A program made the position numbers and the translations under genes. From NCBI RefSeq assembly GCF_003397705.1, contig NZ_QJVB01000004.1:62001-126000 (forward strand): a stretch of DNA of 64,000 nt, in the 5' to 3' direction. Positions 43,769-54,162 of the stretch are shown here, one piece after another. The stretch comes from Gardnerella swidsinskii (lineage in GTDB: Bacteria; Actinomycetota; Actinomycetes; Actinomycetales; Bifidobacteriaceae). Position 1 is the first letter of the stretch, and the number at the start of each line of letters is the position of its first letter. The notes under the pieces are model-generated. The model saw nothing but the letters and a program-made list of their open reading frames with translations, was not told the origin of the DNA and did not search any database.

Positions 43769-43777
43769 TGGTAAAGT
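43769..43777 (+). promoter_or_regulatory. Candidate extended -10 of the rpoBC promoter
   Basis: TGGTAAAGT fits TGnTAtaaT, with no good -35. A start near 43784 would give a ~155-nt leader with a hairpin (GCGGGC at 43806-43811, GCCCGC at 43835-43840). Confidence 0.35.
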
Positions 43778-43938
43778 AGAGGTTCTGTGTAAGGTGTGTC
43801 ATATAGCGGGCATGCTCATGGAACCGAAGAAGGCGCCCGCGCATCGCAACTTGCTTATTTGGCAGTTTCGTTTGCCGCGATTTTCTTTAGTTTTTCAAAG
43901 ATTAAATAGTTAACTAGCGAGTGATAAAGGAACGTCCA

Positions 43939-46900
43939 TTGGCTGCTGAACAAGCTATGACGAGCACCACGAAAGTCATCGCACGTGCTGACGAACATGA
44001 TATTAAGTTGCATAAAGCGTCAGATCGTGTGAATTTTGGCTCCATTTGTGAGCCTATTGATGTGCCATACCTCCTCGGCGTGCAAACCGACAGCTTTGAT
44101 TGGTTGATCGGCTCTGAACGCTGGAAGAAGCGCGTTGCAGAAGATGAAGCAAACGGAACTCACACCGTGCCTCATGTTTCTGGTCTCGATGAAGTCTTCC
44201 AGGAGATTTCCCCAATTGAGAACTTTGCTGAGACAATGAGTCTCACATTCTCTGATCCATACTTTGAAGAGCCACGCCACACTGTGCTCGAGTGCAAGGA
44301 AAAGGATTACACCTATTCTGCTCCACTTTATGTGAATGCTGAGTTTGAAAACGGCGAAACCGGTGAAATTAAGAGCCAAACTGTTTTCATGGGTGATTTC
44401 CCACTTCAAACTCCACACGGTACTTTTATTATTGGCGGCACCGAGCGAGTAATTGTTTCGCAGCTTGTGCGCTCTCCAGGCGTGTATTTTGATCGCACGC
44501 AGGATCGCACTTCCGACAAGGATGTTTTCGGTGCGAAGATTATTCCAAGCCGCGGTGCATGGCTGGAATTTGAGATCGACAAGCGTGACGTTTTAGGCGT
44601 TCGCGTTGACCGCAAGCGTAAGCAGTCTGCAATCGTATTCCTTATGGCTATTGGCATGACGAAAGACGAAATTGCCGATGCTTTCCAAGGATACCCACTT
44701 GTTTTGGATGCGCTCGCAAAAGAGCCTATCGAAACGCAAGACGATGCACTTACCGATTTGTACCGTAAGATTCGCCCTGCAGATACTGCAACTCCAGAAG
44801 CTGGTCGCAACCTTCTCGATTCCTTCTACTTCAACACAAAGCGTTACGATTTGGCTCGCGTTGGTCGCTATAAGATCAACCGCAAGCTCGGCATTGAAGC
44901 AGATTACAGCGATCGTAGCTTGAACCGCGAAGATATTATCGCAACTATTAAGTACTTGGTAACGTTGCATTCCGGCGAAAAAACCTTCCCAGGTAAGCGC
45001 GACGGTCAAGACGTGCAGTTGCGCGTTGACGTTGACGATATCGATCATTTCGGCAACCGTCGTATTCGTCAGGTTGGCGAGCTTGTGCAGAATCAGCTTC
45101 GTACCGGCTTAAGCCGCATGGAGCGCGTTGTGCGCGAACGTATGACAACTCAGGATGCAGAGGCAATTACTCCTCAGTCCTTGATTAACATTCGTCCAGT
45201 AAACGCAACTATTAAGGAATTCTTCGGAACTTCCCAGCTCAGCCAGTTTATGGATCAAAACAATCCTTTGGCAGGAGTTACGAACAAGCGTCGTCTTTCC
45301 GCACTTGGTCCTGGTGGTCTTTCTCGCGATCGCGCTTCTATGGAAGTTCGAGACGTGCACCCATCCCACTTCGGACGTATGTGCCCAATCGAATCCCCAG
45401 AAGGTCCAAACATCGGTCTTATCGGTTCTTTGGCAACCTTCGGACGCATCAACCCATTCGGCTTCATCGAAACCCCATACCGCAAGGTTGTGAATGGTCA
45501 CGTAACTAACGAAGTTGAATACATGACTGCAGACCGCGAAGCCGAGCACGTTATTGCTCAAGCAAACCAGGAACTCGACGAAAACGGCAACTTCGTTGGC
45601 ACTCAAGCACTTGCTCGCGTGGACGAAGAAGAAGCAGTCGATGTGCCTGTAAGCACTGTAGATTACATGGATGTTTCCCCACGTCAGATGGTTTCCCTTG
45701 GTGCTTCCTTGATTCCATTCTTGGAGCACGATGAAGGTCACCGTGCATTGATGGGTACGAACATGCAGCGTCAGGCTGTGCCGCTTATTAAGTCGGAGCG
45801 ACCACTTGTTGGTACCGGTTCTGAATGGCGTGCAGCAGTTGATTCTGGCGACGTAATCTTGGCTGAAAAGCCGGGCGTAGTAACTTACGTTTCTGCAGAT
45901 ATTATTCGCGTTATGAACGACGATGGAACTCAGTCCAGCTACAAGCTTTCAAAGTTCCAGCGTTCTAACCAGACTACTTGCTACAACCAAGTGCCGCTTA
46001 TTAAAGATGGTGAGCGTGTTGAAGCTGGTACTGTTTTGGCAGACGGTCCTGCAACCGAAAAGGGCGAACTTGCATTGGGTAAGAACTTGCTCGTTGCATT
46101 CATGCCTTGGAACGGTTACAACTACGAGGATGCTGTGATTATTTCCCAGCGTCTTGTGCAAGATGATACGCTTTCTTCTATTCACATTGAAGAATACGAA
46201 ATCGACGCTCGTGAAACCAAGCTTGGTTCCGAAGAGATTACTCGTGACTTGCCAAACGTTGGTGAAGATGCGATTGCAAATCTTGACGAGCGCGGCATTA
46301 TTCGCATCGGCGCTGAAGTCGAAGCCGGCGATATTTTGGTTGGTAAGGTAACTCCTAAGGGCGAAACCGAGCTTACTCCAGAAGAGCGTTTGCTTCGTGC
46401 AATCTTCGGTGAAAAGAGCCGCGAAGTGCGCGATACTTCTTTGCGCGTGCCACACGGTGAGACTGGTACTGTGATTGCAGTTAAGGAAATCACTCGTGAA
46501 GACGCTGAAGACGACGGTGACGAGCTTCCAAACGGCGTGAACCAAATGATTCGCGTTTACATTGCTCAGCATCGTAAGATTACGCAAGGCGATAAGCTTT
46601 CCGGTCGTCACGGCAACAAGGGTGTTATTTCCCGCATTTTGCCAGAAGAAGATATGCCATTCTTGGCTGATGGTACTCCAGTTGACATCATGCTTAACCC
46701 GTTGGGTGTGCCTTCTCGAATGAACTTGGGTCAGGTGCTCGAGCTTCACTTGGGTTGGATTGCTCACGCTGGCTGGGATATTAACTTGGATCCAGACTTG
46801 GAAGCAGCTTGGAAGAAGTACGTGCCGCAAGGTGCTGAGCATGGCGATCCATGCACTCCAGTTGCAACACCAGTATTCGACGGCGTGCGCCCAGAAACTT

Positions 46901-47505
46901 TGAAGGGCTTGCTTTCTACAACACTCGCAAATCGCGATGGTGACAAGCTTGTTGGCTCCGACGGTAAGGCAACCTTATTCGACGGTCGTACTGGTGAGCC
47001 ATTCCCGAAGCCAATTTCTGTGGGCTACATGTACATTTTGAAGCTGCATCACTTGGTTGATGATAAGATTCACGCACGTTCCACTGGTCCTTACTCCATG
47101 ATTACCCAGCAGCCGTTGGGTGGTAAGGCTCAGTTCGGCGGTCAGCGCTTCGGCGAAATGGAAGTGTGGGCGCTCGAGGCTTATGGTGCTGCTTACACAT
47201 TGCACGAAATGATGACTACGAAGTCTGATGACGTCGACGGTCGCGTGCGCGTGTATGGTGCTATCGTCAAGGGCGATAACCTGCCACCAGCTGGCATTCC
47301 TGAATCCTTCAAGGTGTTGCTTAAGGAAATGCAGTCGCTTTCCCTTAATGTTGAAGTGTTGAACGCTGAAGGCGTTGCAATCGACATGAAGGATGAAGAG
47401 GACGACCCAGTTTCATCTTCCGACGATCTTGGCTTCAATATTGGCGCTCGACCAGATTCGTCCGCCAAGGAAGATCAGATTGCTGTTGAACCTGAATACC
47501 AGTGA
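43939..47505 (+). CDS. rpoB: RNA polymerase beta subunit
   Basis: About 1188 residues. [20 protein letters not shown] opens the subunit and [13 protein letters not shown] with [14 protein letters not shown] forms the rifamycin pocket. [43 protein letters not shown] and [16 protein letters not shown] are all intact. TTG 43939 is proposed as start because AAAGGA lies about eight bases before it and it gives MAAEQAM; GTG 43921 has no RBS. At the position of E. coli His526 the codon is AAC, so VTNKRRLS replaces ITHKRRIS. rpoC follows after 70 bases. Confidence 0.97.
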   Translation: MAAEQAMTSTTKVIARADEHDIKLHKASDRVNFGSICEPIDVPYLLGVQTDSFDWLIGSERWKKRVAEDEANGTHTVPHVSGLDEVFQEISPIENFAETMSLTFSDPYFEEPRHTVLECKEKDYTYSAPLYVNAEFENGETGEIKSQTVFMGDFPLQTPHGTFIIGGTERVIVSQLVRSPGVYFDRTQDRTSDKDVFGAKIIPSRGAWLEFEIDKRDVLGVRVDRKRKQSAIVFLMAIGMTKDEIADAFQGYPLVLDALAKEPIETQDDALTDLYRKIRPADTATPEAGRNLLDSFYFNTKRYDLARVGRYKINRKLGIEADYSDRSLNREDIIATIKYLVTLHSGEKTFPGKRDGQDVQLRVDVDDIDHFGNRRIRQVGELVQNQLRTGLSRMERVVRERMTTQDAEAITPQSLINIRPVNATIKEFFGTSQLSQFMDQNNPLAGVTNKRRLSALGPGGLSRDRASMEVRDVHPSHFGRMCPIESPEGPNIGLIGSLATFGRINPFGFIETPYRKVVNGHVTNEVEYMTADREAEHVIAQANQELDENGNFVGTQALARVDEEEAVDVPVSTVDYMDVSPRQMVSLGASLIPFLEHDEGHRALMGTNMQRQAVPLIKSERPLVGTGSEWRAAVDSGDVILAEKPGVVTYVSADIIRVMNDDGTQSSYKLSKFQRSNQTTCYNQVPLIKDGERVEAGTVLADGPATEKGELALGKNLLVAFMPWNGYNYEDAVIISQRLVQDDTLSSIHIEEYEIDARETKLGSEEITRDLPNVGEDAIANLDERGIIRIGAEVEAGDILVGKVTPKGETELTPEERLLRAIFGEKSREVRDTSLRVPHGETGTVIAVKEITREDAEDDGDELPNGVNQMIRVYIAQHRKITQGDKLSGRHGNKGVISRILPEEDMPFLADGTPVDIMLNPLGVPSRMNLGQVLELHLGWIAHAGWDINLDPDLEAAWKKYVPQGAEHGDPCTPVATPVFDGVRPETLKGLLSTTLANRDGDKLVGSDGKATLFDGRTGEPFPKPISVGYMYILKLHHLVDDKIHARSTGPYSMITQQPLGGKAQFGGQRFGEMEVWALEAYGAAYTLHEMMTTKSDDVDGRVRVYGAIVKGDNLPPAGIPESFKVLLKEMQSLSLNVEVLNAEGVAIDMKDEEDDPVSSSDDLGFNIGARPDSSAKEDQIAVEPEYQ

Positions 47506-47575
47506 TTCGGTAACGAACACACTTTAAGAAATTAAGAAACATTAGAAAACAATTTCATGAGACAGGACGATAAGA

Positions 47576-50500
47576 GTGCTGGACGTCAACGCATTTGACA
47601 AACTGAGGATTGGACTGGCCACCGCCGAAGATATCCGTAGCTGGAGCCACGGCGAAGTAAAGAAGCCAGAAACCATTAATTACCGTACCCTAAAGCCAGA
47701 GAAGGACGGTCTGTTCGGTGAGCAGATCTTCGGTCCAACTCGCGATTGGGAGTGCGCGTGTGGTAAGTATAAGCGCGTGCGCTTTAAGGGAATCGTGTGC
47801 GAGCGATGCGGCGTGGAAGTTACCCGCAGCCGCGTTCGCCGCGAACGCATGGGTCATATTGAGCTTGCAGCTCCGGTAACGCACATTTGGTTCTTCAAGG
47901 GTGTGCCAAGCCGTTTGGGCTACTTGCTCGACATTGCACCTAAGGATCTTGAAAAAGTAATCTACTTCGCAGCCTACATGGTTACGAAAGTCGACGAAGA
48001 ACAGCGTCATCAAGATCTTCCAGATTTGCAAGACGAATTCGATACCGAAATCGGCAACCTTCGCAAGCGCCGCGATAACGAAATTGAAGCGCGCGCAAAG
48101 AAAGTTGAAGAAGACTTGCACGAGCTGGAAGAATCTGGCGAAAGCAAAGGTGCTGCAAAATCTAAGCTGCGCGCTAGTGCAGAACGCGAAATGTCTGCTA
48201 TTCGCACCCGTTACGACGAGCAGATTCAGCGTTTGAATGCCGTGTTCGACCGCTTCAAGGGCTTGCGTGCCGGAGACATGGAAGGCGACGTTGACTTGTG
48301 GCGCGAGATGGAAGATCGCTACGGTGACTACTTCGAAGGCTGCATGGGTGCTGAAGCTATTAAGAAGCGTTTGCAGGACTTCGATTTGAAGTCTGCCGCA
48401 GAGGAGCTTCGCGCAGAAATCGACAACGGAACCGGTCAGCGCAAGGCTCGCGCTTTGAAGCGACTGAAGGTTGTAAACGCATTCTTGACTACTGGAAACA
48501 AGCCAGAAGCTATGGTTTTGGACGTAATTCCAGTAATCCCACCAGATTTGCGACCAATGGTTCAGCTCGATGGTGGTCGTTTTGCAACTTCCGATTTGAA
48601 CGATTTGTACCGTCGCGTAATCAACCGTAACAACCGTTTGAAGCGACTTATTGAGCTCGGCGCTCCTGAAATCATGCTTAATAACGAAAAGCGCATGCTT
48701 CAGGAAGCAGTCGATTCGCTCTTCGACAACGGTCGCCGCGGACGCCCAGTAACCGGCGCATCCAACCGACCATTAAAGTCGCTTTCCGACATGCTTAAGG
48801 GTAAGCAAGGTCGATTCCGTCAGAACTTGCTCGGTAAGCGTGTTGATTACTCCGGCCGTTCCGTAATCGTCGTTGGTCCAAGTCTTCGCATGCATCAGTG
48901 CGGTTTGCCAAAGCCAATGGCATTGGAGCTGTTTAAGCCGTTCGTTATTAAGCGTTTGGTAGATCAGGGCTTTGCTCAGAATATGAAGAGCGCAAAGCGT
49001 TTGGTTGACCGCGGCGACTCCGAAGTTTGGGGCGTCTTGGAGGAAGTTATTTCCGAGCATCCTGTGCTTCTTAACCGCGCACCTACACTTCACCGCTTGG
49101 GTATTCAAGCATTTGAGCCAATTTTGGTTGAAGGTAAAGCAATCCACCTGCCACCACTTGCCTGCGCAGCATTCAACGCAGACTTCGATGGTGACCAGAT
49201 GGCAGTGCATCTTCCGCTTTCTGCAGAAGCTCAAGCCGAAGCACGCACTTTGATGATGGCTTCCGACAATATCTTGAAGCCAGCAGACGGTCACACCGTT
49301 ACAATGCCTTCTCAGGATATGATTCTGGGTCTTTACTACTTGTCTACCGTAATTGACGGAGCAAAGGGTCAGGGTCGTATTTTCTCCTCGCTTGCTGAAG
49401 CTGAAATGGCTCTCGACAAGCATGAGATTGACATGCAAGCTAAGGTGCTGATTCGAGTTCCTGCAGACTTCGTATTGCCAAAGAATTGGGAGCCTGCTGA
49501 GCTTAAGGTTGTCGACCCTGAGCCAGGCAGCCCGGACGTTGTGCGCGAAGAGCGTTTTAAGGACGGAACTGTACTGTTTGCAACTTCTTGCGGACGCATT
49601 TTGTTCAACGGAACTTTGCCAGTCGACTATCCGTTCGTAAACGAGCAGGTGCCAAAGGGCGTACTTTCTAAGATCGTCGACGAAATTGCAACCCGCTATT
49701 CTACAGCTCAAGTTGCAGCAACACTCGACGCTTTGAAGGATCTCGGCTTTACTCGCGCTCCTTGGTCTGGCGTAACGATGGCATTCTCCGACATTGTGCT
49801 TCCTCCAAATCGCGAACAAATCGCGCAAGATTACGAGGATCAGGCTGCAAAAATCAACTCCCAGTACGATATGGGTCTTCTTACCGACGAAGAACGTCGT
49901 CAAGAGTTGATTAACTTGTGGACTGAATGCACCGACAAGGTTGCAGACGCAATGCGCGAAAACTTCCACGACGACAACAACGTGAACATCATGGTTCAGT
50001 CAGGCGCACGTGGTAACTGGATGCAGATTCGCCAGATTGCTGGTATGCGAGGCCTCGTGGCAAACCCTAAGGGCGAGATTATTCCTCGACCTGTTAAGTC
50101 AAACTACCGCGACGGCTTGTCTGTGTTGGAGTACTTCATCTCCCAGCACGGCGCTCGTAAGGGCCTGGCAGATACCGCACTTCGTACGGCAGAATCTGGC
50201 TACTTGACTCGTCGTCTTGTGGACGTTTCGCAGGAAGTAATCGTTCGCGAAGAAGATTGTGGCACTAAGCGCGGTCTTATGATGAAGATTGCTGATCGCG
50301 ACGAAAACGGCAATTTGACGCTTGTTAAGGCTGCTGATGGCGGTCCATACTCGCGCTTGCTTGCTGCAGACGTGCTCGATCCTGCTGACGGCACTACAGT
50401 TTTGGCAAAGTGCGGAGATGCGCTTTCTATGGACGTTTTGCGCGATTTGGTTGCGCACGGCGTTGAGGAAGTTAAGGCGCGTTCTGTGCTTACTTGCGAA

Positions 50501-51595
50501 TCTAAGCGCGGCGTTTGCGCAAAGTGCTACGGATGGTCCTTGGCTACGAGCCGACTCGTGGATGTTGGCGAGGCTGTTGGTATTGTTGCAGCACAGTCCA
50601 TTGGTGAGCCTGGTACGCAGCTTACGCTTCGTTCCTTCCACTCTGGTGGCGTCGCTTCGGCTTCTGATATTACTCAGGGTCTTCCTCGTGTTACGGAGCT
50701 TTTCGAGGCTCGTACTCCTAAGGGTGAGGCTCCAATCGCTGAGTTCCCAGGCGTTGTGAAGGTTGAGGATACTGACCATGGTCGTCAGGTGACTTTGACT
50801 CCAGACGACACTACGGTTGAGCCAATCGTTTACCCTGTGACGCGTCGTGCGCCAATGCTGGTAAAGGATGGCGAGCATGTTGACGTTGGTACGCAGCTGA
50901 TTGAGGGTTCTGTGGATCCTAAGAAGATTTTGCGAATCCTTGGTCCGCGCGCAGCTCAGGTGAATATTGTGGAAGAAGTTCACAACGTTTACCGTTCTCA
51001 GGGCGTTGATATTCACGACAAGCACATTGAAGTTATTGTGCACCAGATGCTTCGCCGTATTACGGTGATCGATTCTGGCGATACGGATCTTCTTCCAGGT
51101 GAGCTTGTGGATCAGGCAAAGTTCCGTGAGGCAAACTTGGCTGCCGTTAAGAACGGTGGCAAGCCTGCTGCTGGTCGACCAGAGCTTATGGGTATTACCA
51201 AGGCTTCTTTGGCTACGGATTCTTGGCTTTCTGCAGCATCGTTCCAGGAGACTACGCGCGTGCTTACTGAGGCCGCCTTAAGCCAGAAGGAAGATGACCT
51301 CAAGGGCTTGAAGGAGAACGTGATTATCGGTAAGCTCATCCCAGCTGGTACCGGTTTGGCGCGTTACCGCAACGCTAACGTGGAGCCGGATCCTCAGGTG
51401 CGTGACTCTATTTATCCGAACTTTGGTTTGGGTGGTGCAGATAGCACGCCTTCGAACTTCGGTGAGAGCGATATGGGCGATGTTGACTTCTCCAACATTG
51501 ATTTTGGCGACATGAAGCTCGGCGACGACTTTAATCCAGATGATTACCTTGATGATCAGGGTGGTCAGGGTGATTACGGCGACGAAGCTGAGTGA
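47576..51595 (+). CDS. rpoC: RNA polymerase beta' subunit
   Basis: 1339 residues, normal for actinobacteria. [20 protein letters not shown] opens the subunit. [20 protein letters not shown] is the first zinc site and [16 protein letters not shown] the Mg-binding active centre. [13 protein letters not shown] is the second zinc site and [20 protein letters not shown] the trigger-loop region. The start is GTG with AGGA about ten bases upstream, and a strong terminator follows. The last ~40 residues are Asp/Gly-rich. Confidence 0.98.
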   Translation: MLDVNAFDKLRIGLATAEDIRSWSHGEVKKPETINYRTLKPEKDGLFGEQIFGPTRDWECACGKYKRVRFKGIVCERCGVEVTRSRVRRERMGHIELAAPVTHIWFFKGVPSRLGYLLDIAPKDLEKVIYFAAYMVTKVDEEQRHQDLPDLQDEFDTEIGNLRKRRDNEIEARAKKVEEDLHELEESGESKGAAKSKLRASAEREMSAIRTRYDEQIQRLNAVFDRFKGLRAGDMEGDVDLWREMEDRYGDYFEGCMGAEAIKKRLQDFDLKSAAEELRAEIDNGTGQRKARALKRLKVVNAFLTTGNKPEAMVLDVIPVIPPDLRPMVQLDGGRFATSDLNDLYRRVINRNNRLKRLIELGAPEIMLNNEKRMLQEAVDSLFDNGRRGRPVTGASNRPLKSLSDMLKGKQGRFRQNLLGKRVDYSGRSVIVVGPSLRMHQCGLPKPMALELFKPFVIKRLVDQGFAQNMKSAKRLVDRGDSEVWGVLEEVISEHPVLLNRAPTLHRLGIQAFEPILVEGKAIHLPPLACAAFNADFDGDQMAVHLPLSAEAQAEARTLMMASDNILKPADGHTVTMPSQDMILGLYYLSTVIDGAKGQGRIFSSLAEAEMALDKHEIDMQAKVLIRVPADFVLPKNWEPAELKVVDPEPGSPDVVREERFKDGTVLFATSCGRILFNGTLPVDYPFVNEQVPKGVLSKIVDEIATRYSTAQVAATLDALKDLGFTRAPWSGVTMAFSDIVLPPNREQIAQDYEDQAAKINSQYDMGLLTDEERRQELINLWTECTDKVADAMRENFHDDNNVNIMVQSGARGNWMQIRQIAGMRGLVANPKGEIIPRPVKSNYRDGLSVLEYFISQHGARKGLADTALRTAESGYLTRRLVDVSQEVIVREEDCGTKRGLMMKIADRDENGNLTLVKAADGGPYSRLLAADVLDPADGTTVLAKCGDALSMDVLRDLVAHGVEEVKARSVLTCESKRGVCAKCYGWSLATSRLVDVGEAVGIVAAQSIGEPGTQLTLRSFHSGGVASASDITQGLPRVTELFEARTPKGEAPIAEFPGVVKVEDTDHGRQVTLTPDDTTVEPIVYPVTRRAPMLVKDGEHVDVGTQLIEGSVDPKKILRILGPRAAQVNIVEEVHNVYRSQGVDIHDKHIEVIVHQMLRRITVIDSGDTDLLPGELVDQAKFREANLAAVKNGGKPAAGRPELMGITKASLATDSWLSAASFQETTRVLTEAALSQKEDDLKGLKENVIIGKLIPAGTGLARYRNANVEPDPQVRDSIYPNFGLGGADSTPSNFGESDMGDVDFSNIDFGDMKLGDDFNPDDYLDDQGGQGDYGDEAE

Positions 51596-51610
51596 CGCTA
51601 GTCTGATATA

Positions 51611-51650
51611 AAAATGGGGCTTCAAGCTTTCGGGCTTGAAGCCCCATTTT
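51611..51650 (+). terminator. Intrinsic terminator of rpoBC
   Basis: AAAATGGGGCTTCAAGC pairs with GCTTGAAGCCCCATTTT around a short TTTCGG loop, 15 bases after the rpoC stop. The arms end in A- and T-runs, so it could work in both directions. Confidence 0.95.
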
Positions 51651-51718
51651 GTTACTGGCACAGTATGCTTTCTGCGTTAATAACGTATAATGCCGTTTTT
51701 TCGTTACTGGGCAGCGTG

Positions 51719-51845
51719 ACGACCTGCTTTCGCGCATAGAGCGTAGCGCGCGAAAGCAATTCGGAGCGGAAACTCGCTTAAGTTGAAAGCACAGTGTGCT
51801 TTCAACGCGAGTTTCGCAAGCGAGCGCGCAATCTGCGCGAGCATT
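51719..51845 (+). repeat. Repeat family A, copy A4 (full length)
   Basis: It begins with ACGACCTGCTTTCGCGC, continues through GCGCGCGAAAGCAATTCGGA, then the nested palindrome. Outer arms are GAAACTCG/CGAGTTTC (51769-51815) and inner arms GTTGAAAGCAC/GTGCTTTCAAC. It ends in GCGAGCGCGC..GCGCGAGC. Confidence 0.85.
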
Positions 51846-51855
51846 AACTGCGTGC

Positions 51856-51905
51856 GTGTCTGATTTTGCTTGTTTTGGGACACTAGTGCAGTACTGTTTC
51901 TGCGT
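51856..51905 (+). repeat. Repeat family B, left copy flanking the ORF6N gene
   Basis: This 50-base unit begins GTGTCTGATTTTGCTTG and ends CAGTACTGTTTCTGCGT. It matches 53456-53505 at 48 of 50 positions in the same orientation. GTGTC and GGACAC within it can form a small hairpin. Confidence 0.85.
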
Positions 51906-51907
51906 GC

Positions 51908-51945
51908 GTGTCTGATTTTGCCTACTTTCGGACACTGGCGCAGTC
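51908..51945 (+). repeat. Repeat family B, second tandem copy
   Basis: GTGTCTGATTTTGCC...GGACACTGGCGCAGTC, a diverged copy directly after the first with a 52-bp period. Confidence 0.75.
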
Positions 51946-52263
51946 GGCTTACTGCATGAGTAACACATGAATCGTACTACAACACCTTTTAACCACAATG
52001 TTATAAATTTATTGTCTATTCATCGTATTCTCAAATAACTTCAGTAGTATGCCTAAAACTAACAACGAAATGATACGTATGATAAGAGACGCTGAAATAG
52101 AGCATAGATGCATCCTACCTATTAATTCAGCTCAAAAACTAATAAATCTACGCACGATGTTGTTTATTTGTTGCTGGCGCAGTTGATTTAAAAAAGTTAC
52201 GCAGTAAAAGTTACGCAGTACGTGGCGTATTGGGAAAGATATTTAGATAATGTTGGGGGCATT

Positions 52264-53346
52264 ATGGCAGAAGAGAAGAAAGAGATTGTGATAATAGATG
52301 AAACTACGATTAAAAGTAAGATTCACTATATAAGAAATCAAAAAGTTATGCTTGATTCGGATTTAGCTGAAATTTATGGATACTCTACAAAAAGATTTAA
52401 CGAACAGGTTAAAAGGAATATTGAAAAATTTGATGACGATTTTATGTTTCAATTAACCGGTGAAGAAGTATATGAACTTTCAAGGTACCGTTTTGGCACC
52501 TTGAACGATGGGCAAGTATATGAACGTTCAAGGTCGCATTTTGCGACCTTGAACAAAGCGCAAGGCAGAGGCAGTAACATTAAATACAAGCCATATGTTT
52601 TCACAGAACAGGGCATCTATATGCTTATGACTGTATTAAGGGGAGAACTGGCAGTTAAACAGAGCAAGGCTTTAATACGAATGTTCAAGCAGATGAAAGA
52701 CTTCATTGTTGAAAATAGAGACTTTCTTAGTTCAAAAGAAATGACGCAACTGTTATTGCAAACAAGCCAAAATACAAATGATATAATGCAGCATTCAAAA
52801 GAAATAGCAAATATAAACGATAAAATTAGCACTTTGGCAACAAAAGAAGATTTGAAAAAGGTAATGGATAATTTTATAGATAGTAACACCTACAAGCATT
52901 TTCTTTTGCTGAATGGAGATAAGATAGAAGCAGATGTTGCCTATACAAAAATATATAAGTCAGCAAAGAAAAGCATTTATGTTATAGATAACTATATAGG
53001 GCTTAAAACTTTGGAACTTTTAAGGGCTGCAAGAGATAACATACAAATCATAGTTTTTAGCGATAATGTAAGAAATAAAGATATGCTTACAAAAAATATT
53101 TTAGATGATTTTAGAAAAGATTATCCTAATATAGACCTGAATCTGAAGGTATCCGATAAAAAATACCACGATAAATATATTGCACTAGATTTTGGGACAG
53201 AAAATGAAGTCTTTTATCTTTGTGGAGCATCATCAAAGGATGCGGGAAATAAAATATCAAGTATTACTCAAATAGAAGAATCATCTAAGGATATGTATCA
53301 TACAATGTTTGCTGGAATGTTAAACAATAAGAATTTGAAAATTTAA
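52264..53346 (+). CDS. ORF6N-domain protein with C-terminal phospholipase-D-like domain
   Basis: About 360 residues. Residues ~5-135 are an ORF6N DNA-binding domain of phage and mobile-element type: MLDSDLAEIYGYSTKRFNEQ, FPDDF-like FDDDFMFQLT, then YKPYVFTEQGIYMLMTVLRG. A coiled-coil linker follows (~145-215). The end (~230-350) resembles a phospholipase-D half: SIYVIDNYIGLKTLELL and the H-x-K-x4-D motif in KYHDKYIALDFG. The protein might bind and cut or hold DNA (inference). Codon use is AT-rich (AAA, AGA, ATA), unlike the neighbours, suggesting transfer from a low-GC Firmicute. ATG 52264 follows GGGGG; GTG 52222 is less likely. Between residues ~65 and 100 lies a 39-bp duplication absent from typical members. 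It is flanked by 50-bp direct repeats. Confidence 0.85.
   Translation: MAEEKKEIVIIDETTIKSKIHYIRNQKVMLDSDLAEIYGYSTKRFNEQVKRNIEKFDDDFMFQLTGEEVYELSRYRFGTLNDGQVYERSRSHFATLNKAQGRGSNIKYKPYVFTEQGIYMLMTVLRGELAVKQSKALIRMFKQMKDFIVENRDFLSSKEMTQLLLQTSQNTNDIMQHSKEIANINDKISTLATKEDLKKVMDNFIDSNTYKHFLLLNGDKIEADVAYTKIYKSAKKSIYVIDNYIGLKTLELLRAARDNIQIIVFSDNVRNKDMLTKNILDDFRKDYPNIDLNLKVSDKKYHDKYIALDFGTENEVFYLCGASSKDAGNKISSITQIEESSKDMYHTMFAGMLNNKNLKI
52468..52554 (+). repeat. In-frame duplicated palindromic segment inside the ORF6N gene
   Basis: Two 39-bp copies (52468-52506, 52516-52554; period 48 bp, 16 codons) encode VYELSRYRFGTLN and VYERSRSHFATLN. Each contains an inverted repeat. In the second it is TTCAAGGTCGCA / TGCGACCTTGAA, a 12-bp perfect stem with a 3-nt loop. 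Confidence 0.9.
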
Positions 53347-53455
53347 TACACAAAGAGCAAAGTAGGAAGTTGTATGAACTTTAAAAGGCGGTAGAAGCGA
53401 AAATCTATCGTCTTTTTAATTACTGCAAATTAGAGAGCGCGTGTTTTCTGCGTTA

Positions 53456-53505
53456 GTGTCTGATTTTGCTTGTTTTGGGACACTGGCGCAGTACTGTTTC
53501 TGCGT
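53456..53505 (+). repeat. Repeat family B, right copy flanking the ORF6N gene
   Basis: Same orientation as 51856-51905, with two mismatches in 50 bases and exactly 1600 bp between starts. The intervening DNA carries the ORF6N gene. Confidence 0.85.
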
Positions 53506-53526
53506 TAGGGTTGCTGGTTGCTTGTT

Positions 53527-53555
53527 TTGACAAGATGTATACAAGCGATTATGCT
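53527..53555 (+). promoter_or_regulatory. Promoter and probable operator of the toxin-antitoxin operon
   Basis: A perfect -35 TTGACA (53527-53532), a 17-bp spacer and -10 TATGCT (53550-53555). The palindrome TGTATACA (53536-53543) lies inside the spacer, and CTTGT..ACAAG overlaps the -35, a natural place for antitoxin binding. Confidence 0.7.
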
Positions 53556-53578
53556 ATATATAACATAAGCAGGGGGTT

Positions 53579-53935
53579 GTGGAATTGTTTGATGTGATTT
53601 TTTACAGTGATAAGGATGGTGATAAGCCAGTACGCGAGTTTATTAAAAGTTTAGATGTCAAGTTGCGCGCGAAGGTGGTTTCTGATTTGCATCGCTTGGA
53701 GATGTTGGGAAACGATGCGAGGGAGCCGCTTAGTAAGCATGTTGGCAACCATATTTTTGAGCTTCGCACTATTTTAGGTAGCAACATAGTGCGTATTTTA
53801 TACTTTTTTGATGCGGATAAGATCATTGTTGCCACCAACGGATTCGTTAAAAAGCAGCAGAAAACTCCGCGTAGTGAAATATTGGTCGCTATGCAGAGAA
53901 GGGCTGAATATTTTAATAGAAAGATGGGCTTGTGA
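53579..53935 (+). CDS. HigB/RelE-type toxin (Gp49-like)
   Basis: A 118-residue protein of the phage-derived Gp49/HigB group, in which toxins cut mRNA on the ribosome. FDVIFYSDKDGDKPVREFI is the usual start. The core continues with HIFELRTILGSNIVRILYFF and ATNGFVKKQQKTPRSEI, carrying the conserved Arg and Lys of the family. The start is GTG 53579, or TTG 53585, which is better spaced from AGGGGG. Toxin before antitoxin is the HigBA order. The stop overlaps an ATG that is in frame with the antitoxin. Confidence 0.85.
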   Translation: MELFDVIFYSDKDGDKPVREFIKSLDVKLRAKVVSDLHRLEMLGNDAREPLSKHVGNHIFELRTILGSNIVRILYFFDADKIIVATNGFVKKQQKTPRSEILVAMQRRAEYFNRKMGL

Positions 53936-53936
53936 T

Positions 53937-54152
53937 GGAAAAGCAAGAGTTGCAGGGAACGTGCGTAGTGCAGGAAAAGCAAGAGTTGCAGGGAACGTGC
54001 GTAGTGCGAGGAACGCGAGTAATGCAGAGAAAGCAAGAGTTGCTGCGAACGTGCGCAGTGCAGGAAATGCACGTAGTGCGGGGAACACGAGTAATGCAGA
54101 GAAAGCAAGAGTTGCGGCGAATGCGCGCAGTGCAGGGAGCGCGTGCAGTGCA
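53937..54152 (+). repeat. 18-bp tandem array (12 units) between toxin and antitoxin
   Basis: Twelve 18-bp units plus a partial thirteenth. Two main unit types are GGAAAAGCAAGAGTTGCA and GGGAACGTGCGTAGTGCA. Units 1-2 equal units 3-4 apart from the last base, and units 5-7 resemble 9-11. No stop codon occurs in the antitoxin frame. Many units contain AGGGA or AGGAA, resembling ribosome-binding sites. Confidence 0.95.
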
Positions 54153-54162
54153 GGAAACGCGA

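Larger units (their letters stand above)
43089..43938. other. Divergent repeat-rich spacer before rpoB
   Basis: No gene in 850 bases. Two copies of repeat family A lie in opposite orientations (43261-43305, 43399-43445), followed by GC-rich flanks and then the rpoB promoter and leader from about 43769. Confidence 0.7.
51596..52263. other. Repeat-rich spacer after rpoC
   Basis: No gene in 668 bases. It holds the rpoC terminator, repeat A4 with its full flank, and two family B copies at 51856 and 51908. An AT-rich stretch from ~51960 carries nothing I can assign. Confidence 0.7.
53347..53578. other. Spacer between the ORF6N gene and the toxin gene
   Basis: It contains the right-hand family B copy (53456-53505), a diverged further copy to about 53530, and the toxin-antitoxin promoter. 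Confidence 0.7.

Noticed and set aside
48773-49969. A 398-codon open frame on the minus strand inside rpoC
   Set aside because: It lies fully antisense to a conserved essential gene, has no RBS or family likeness and its composition mirrors the rpoC codon pattern.
53937-54152. Possible CRISPR array
   Set aside because: The units are contiguous 18-mers without spacers, and no cas genes are in the window.
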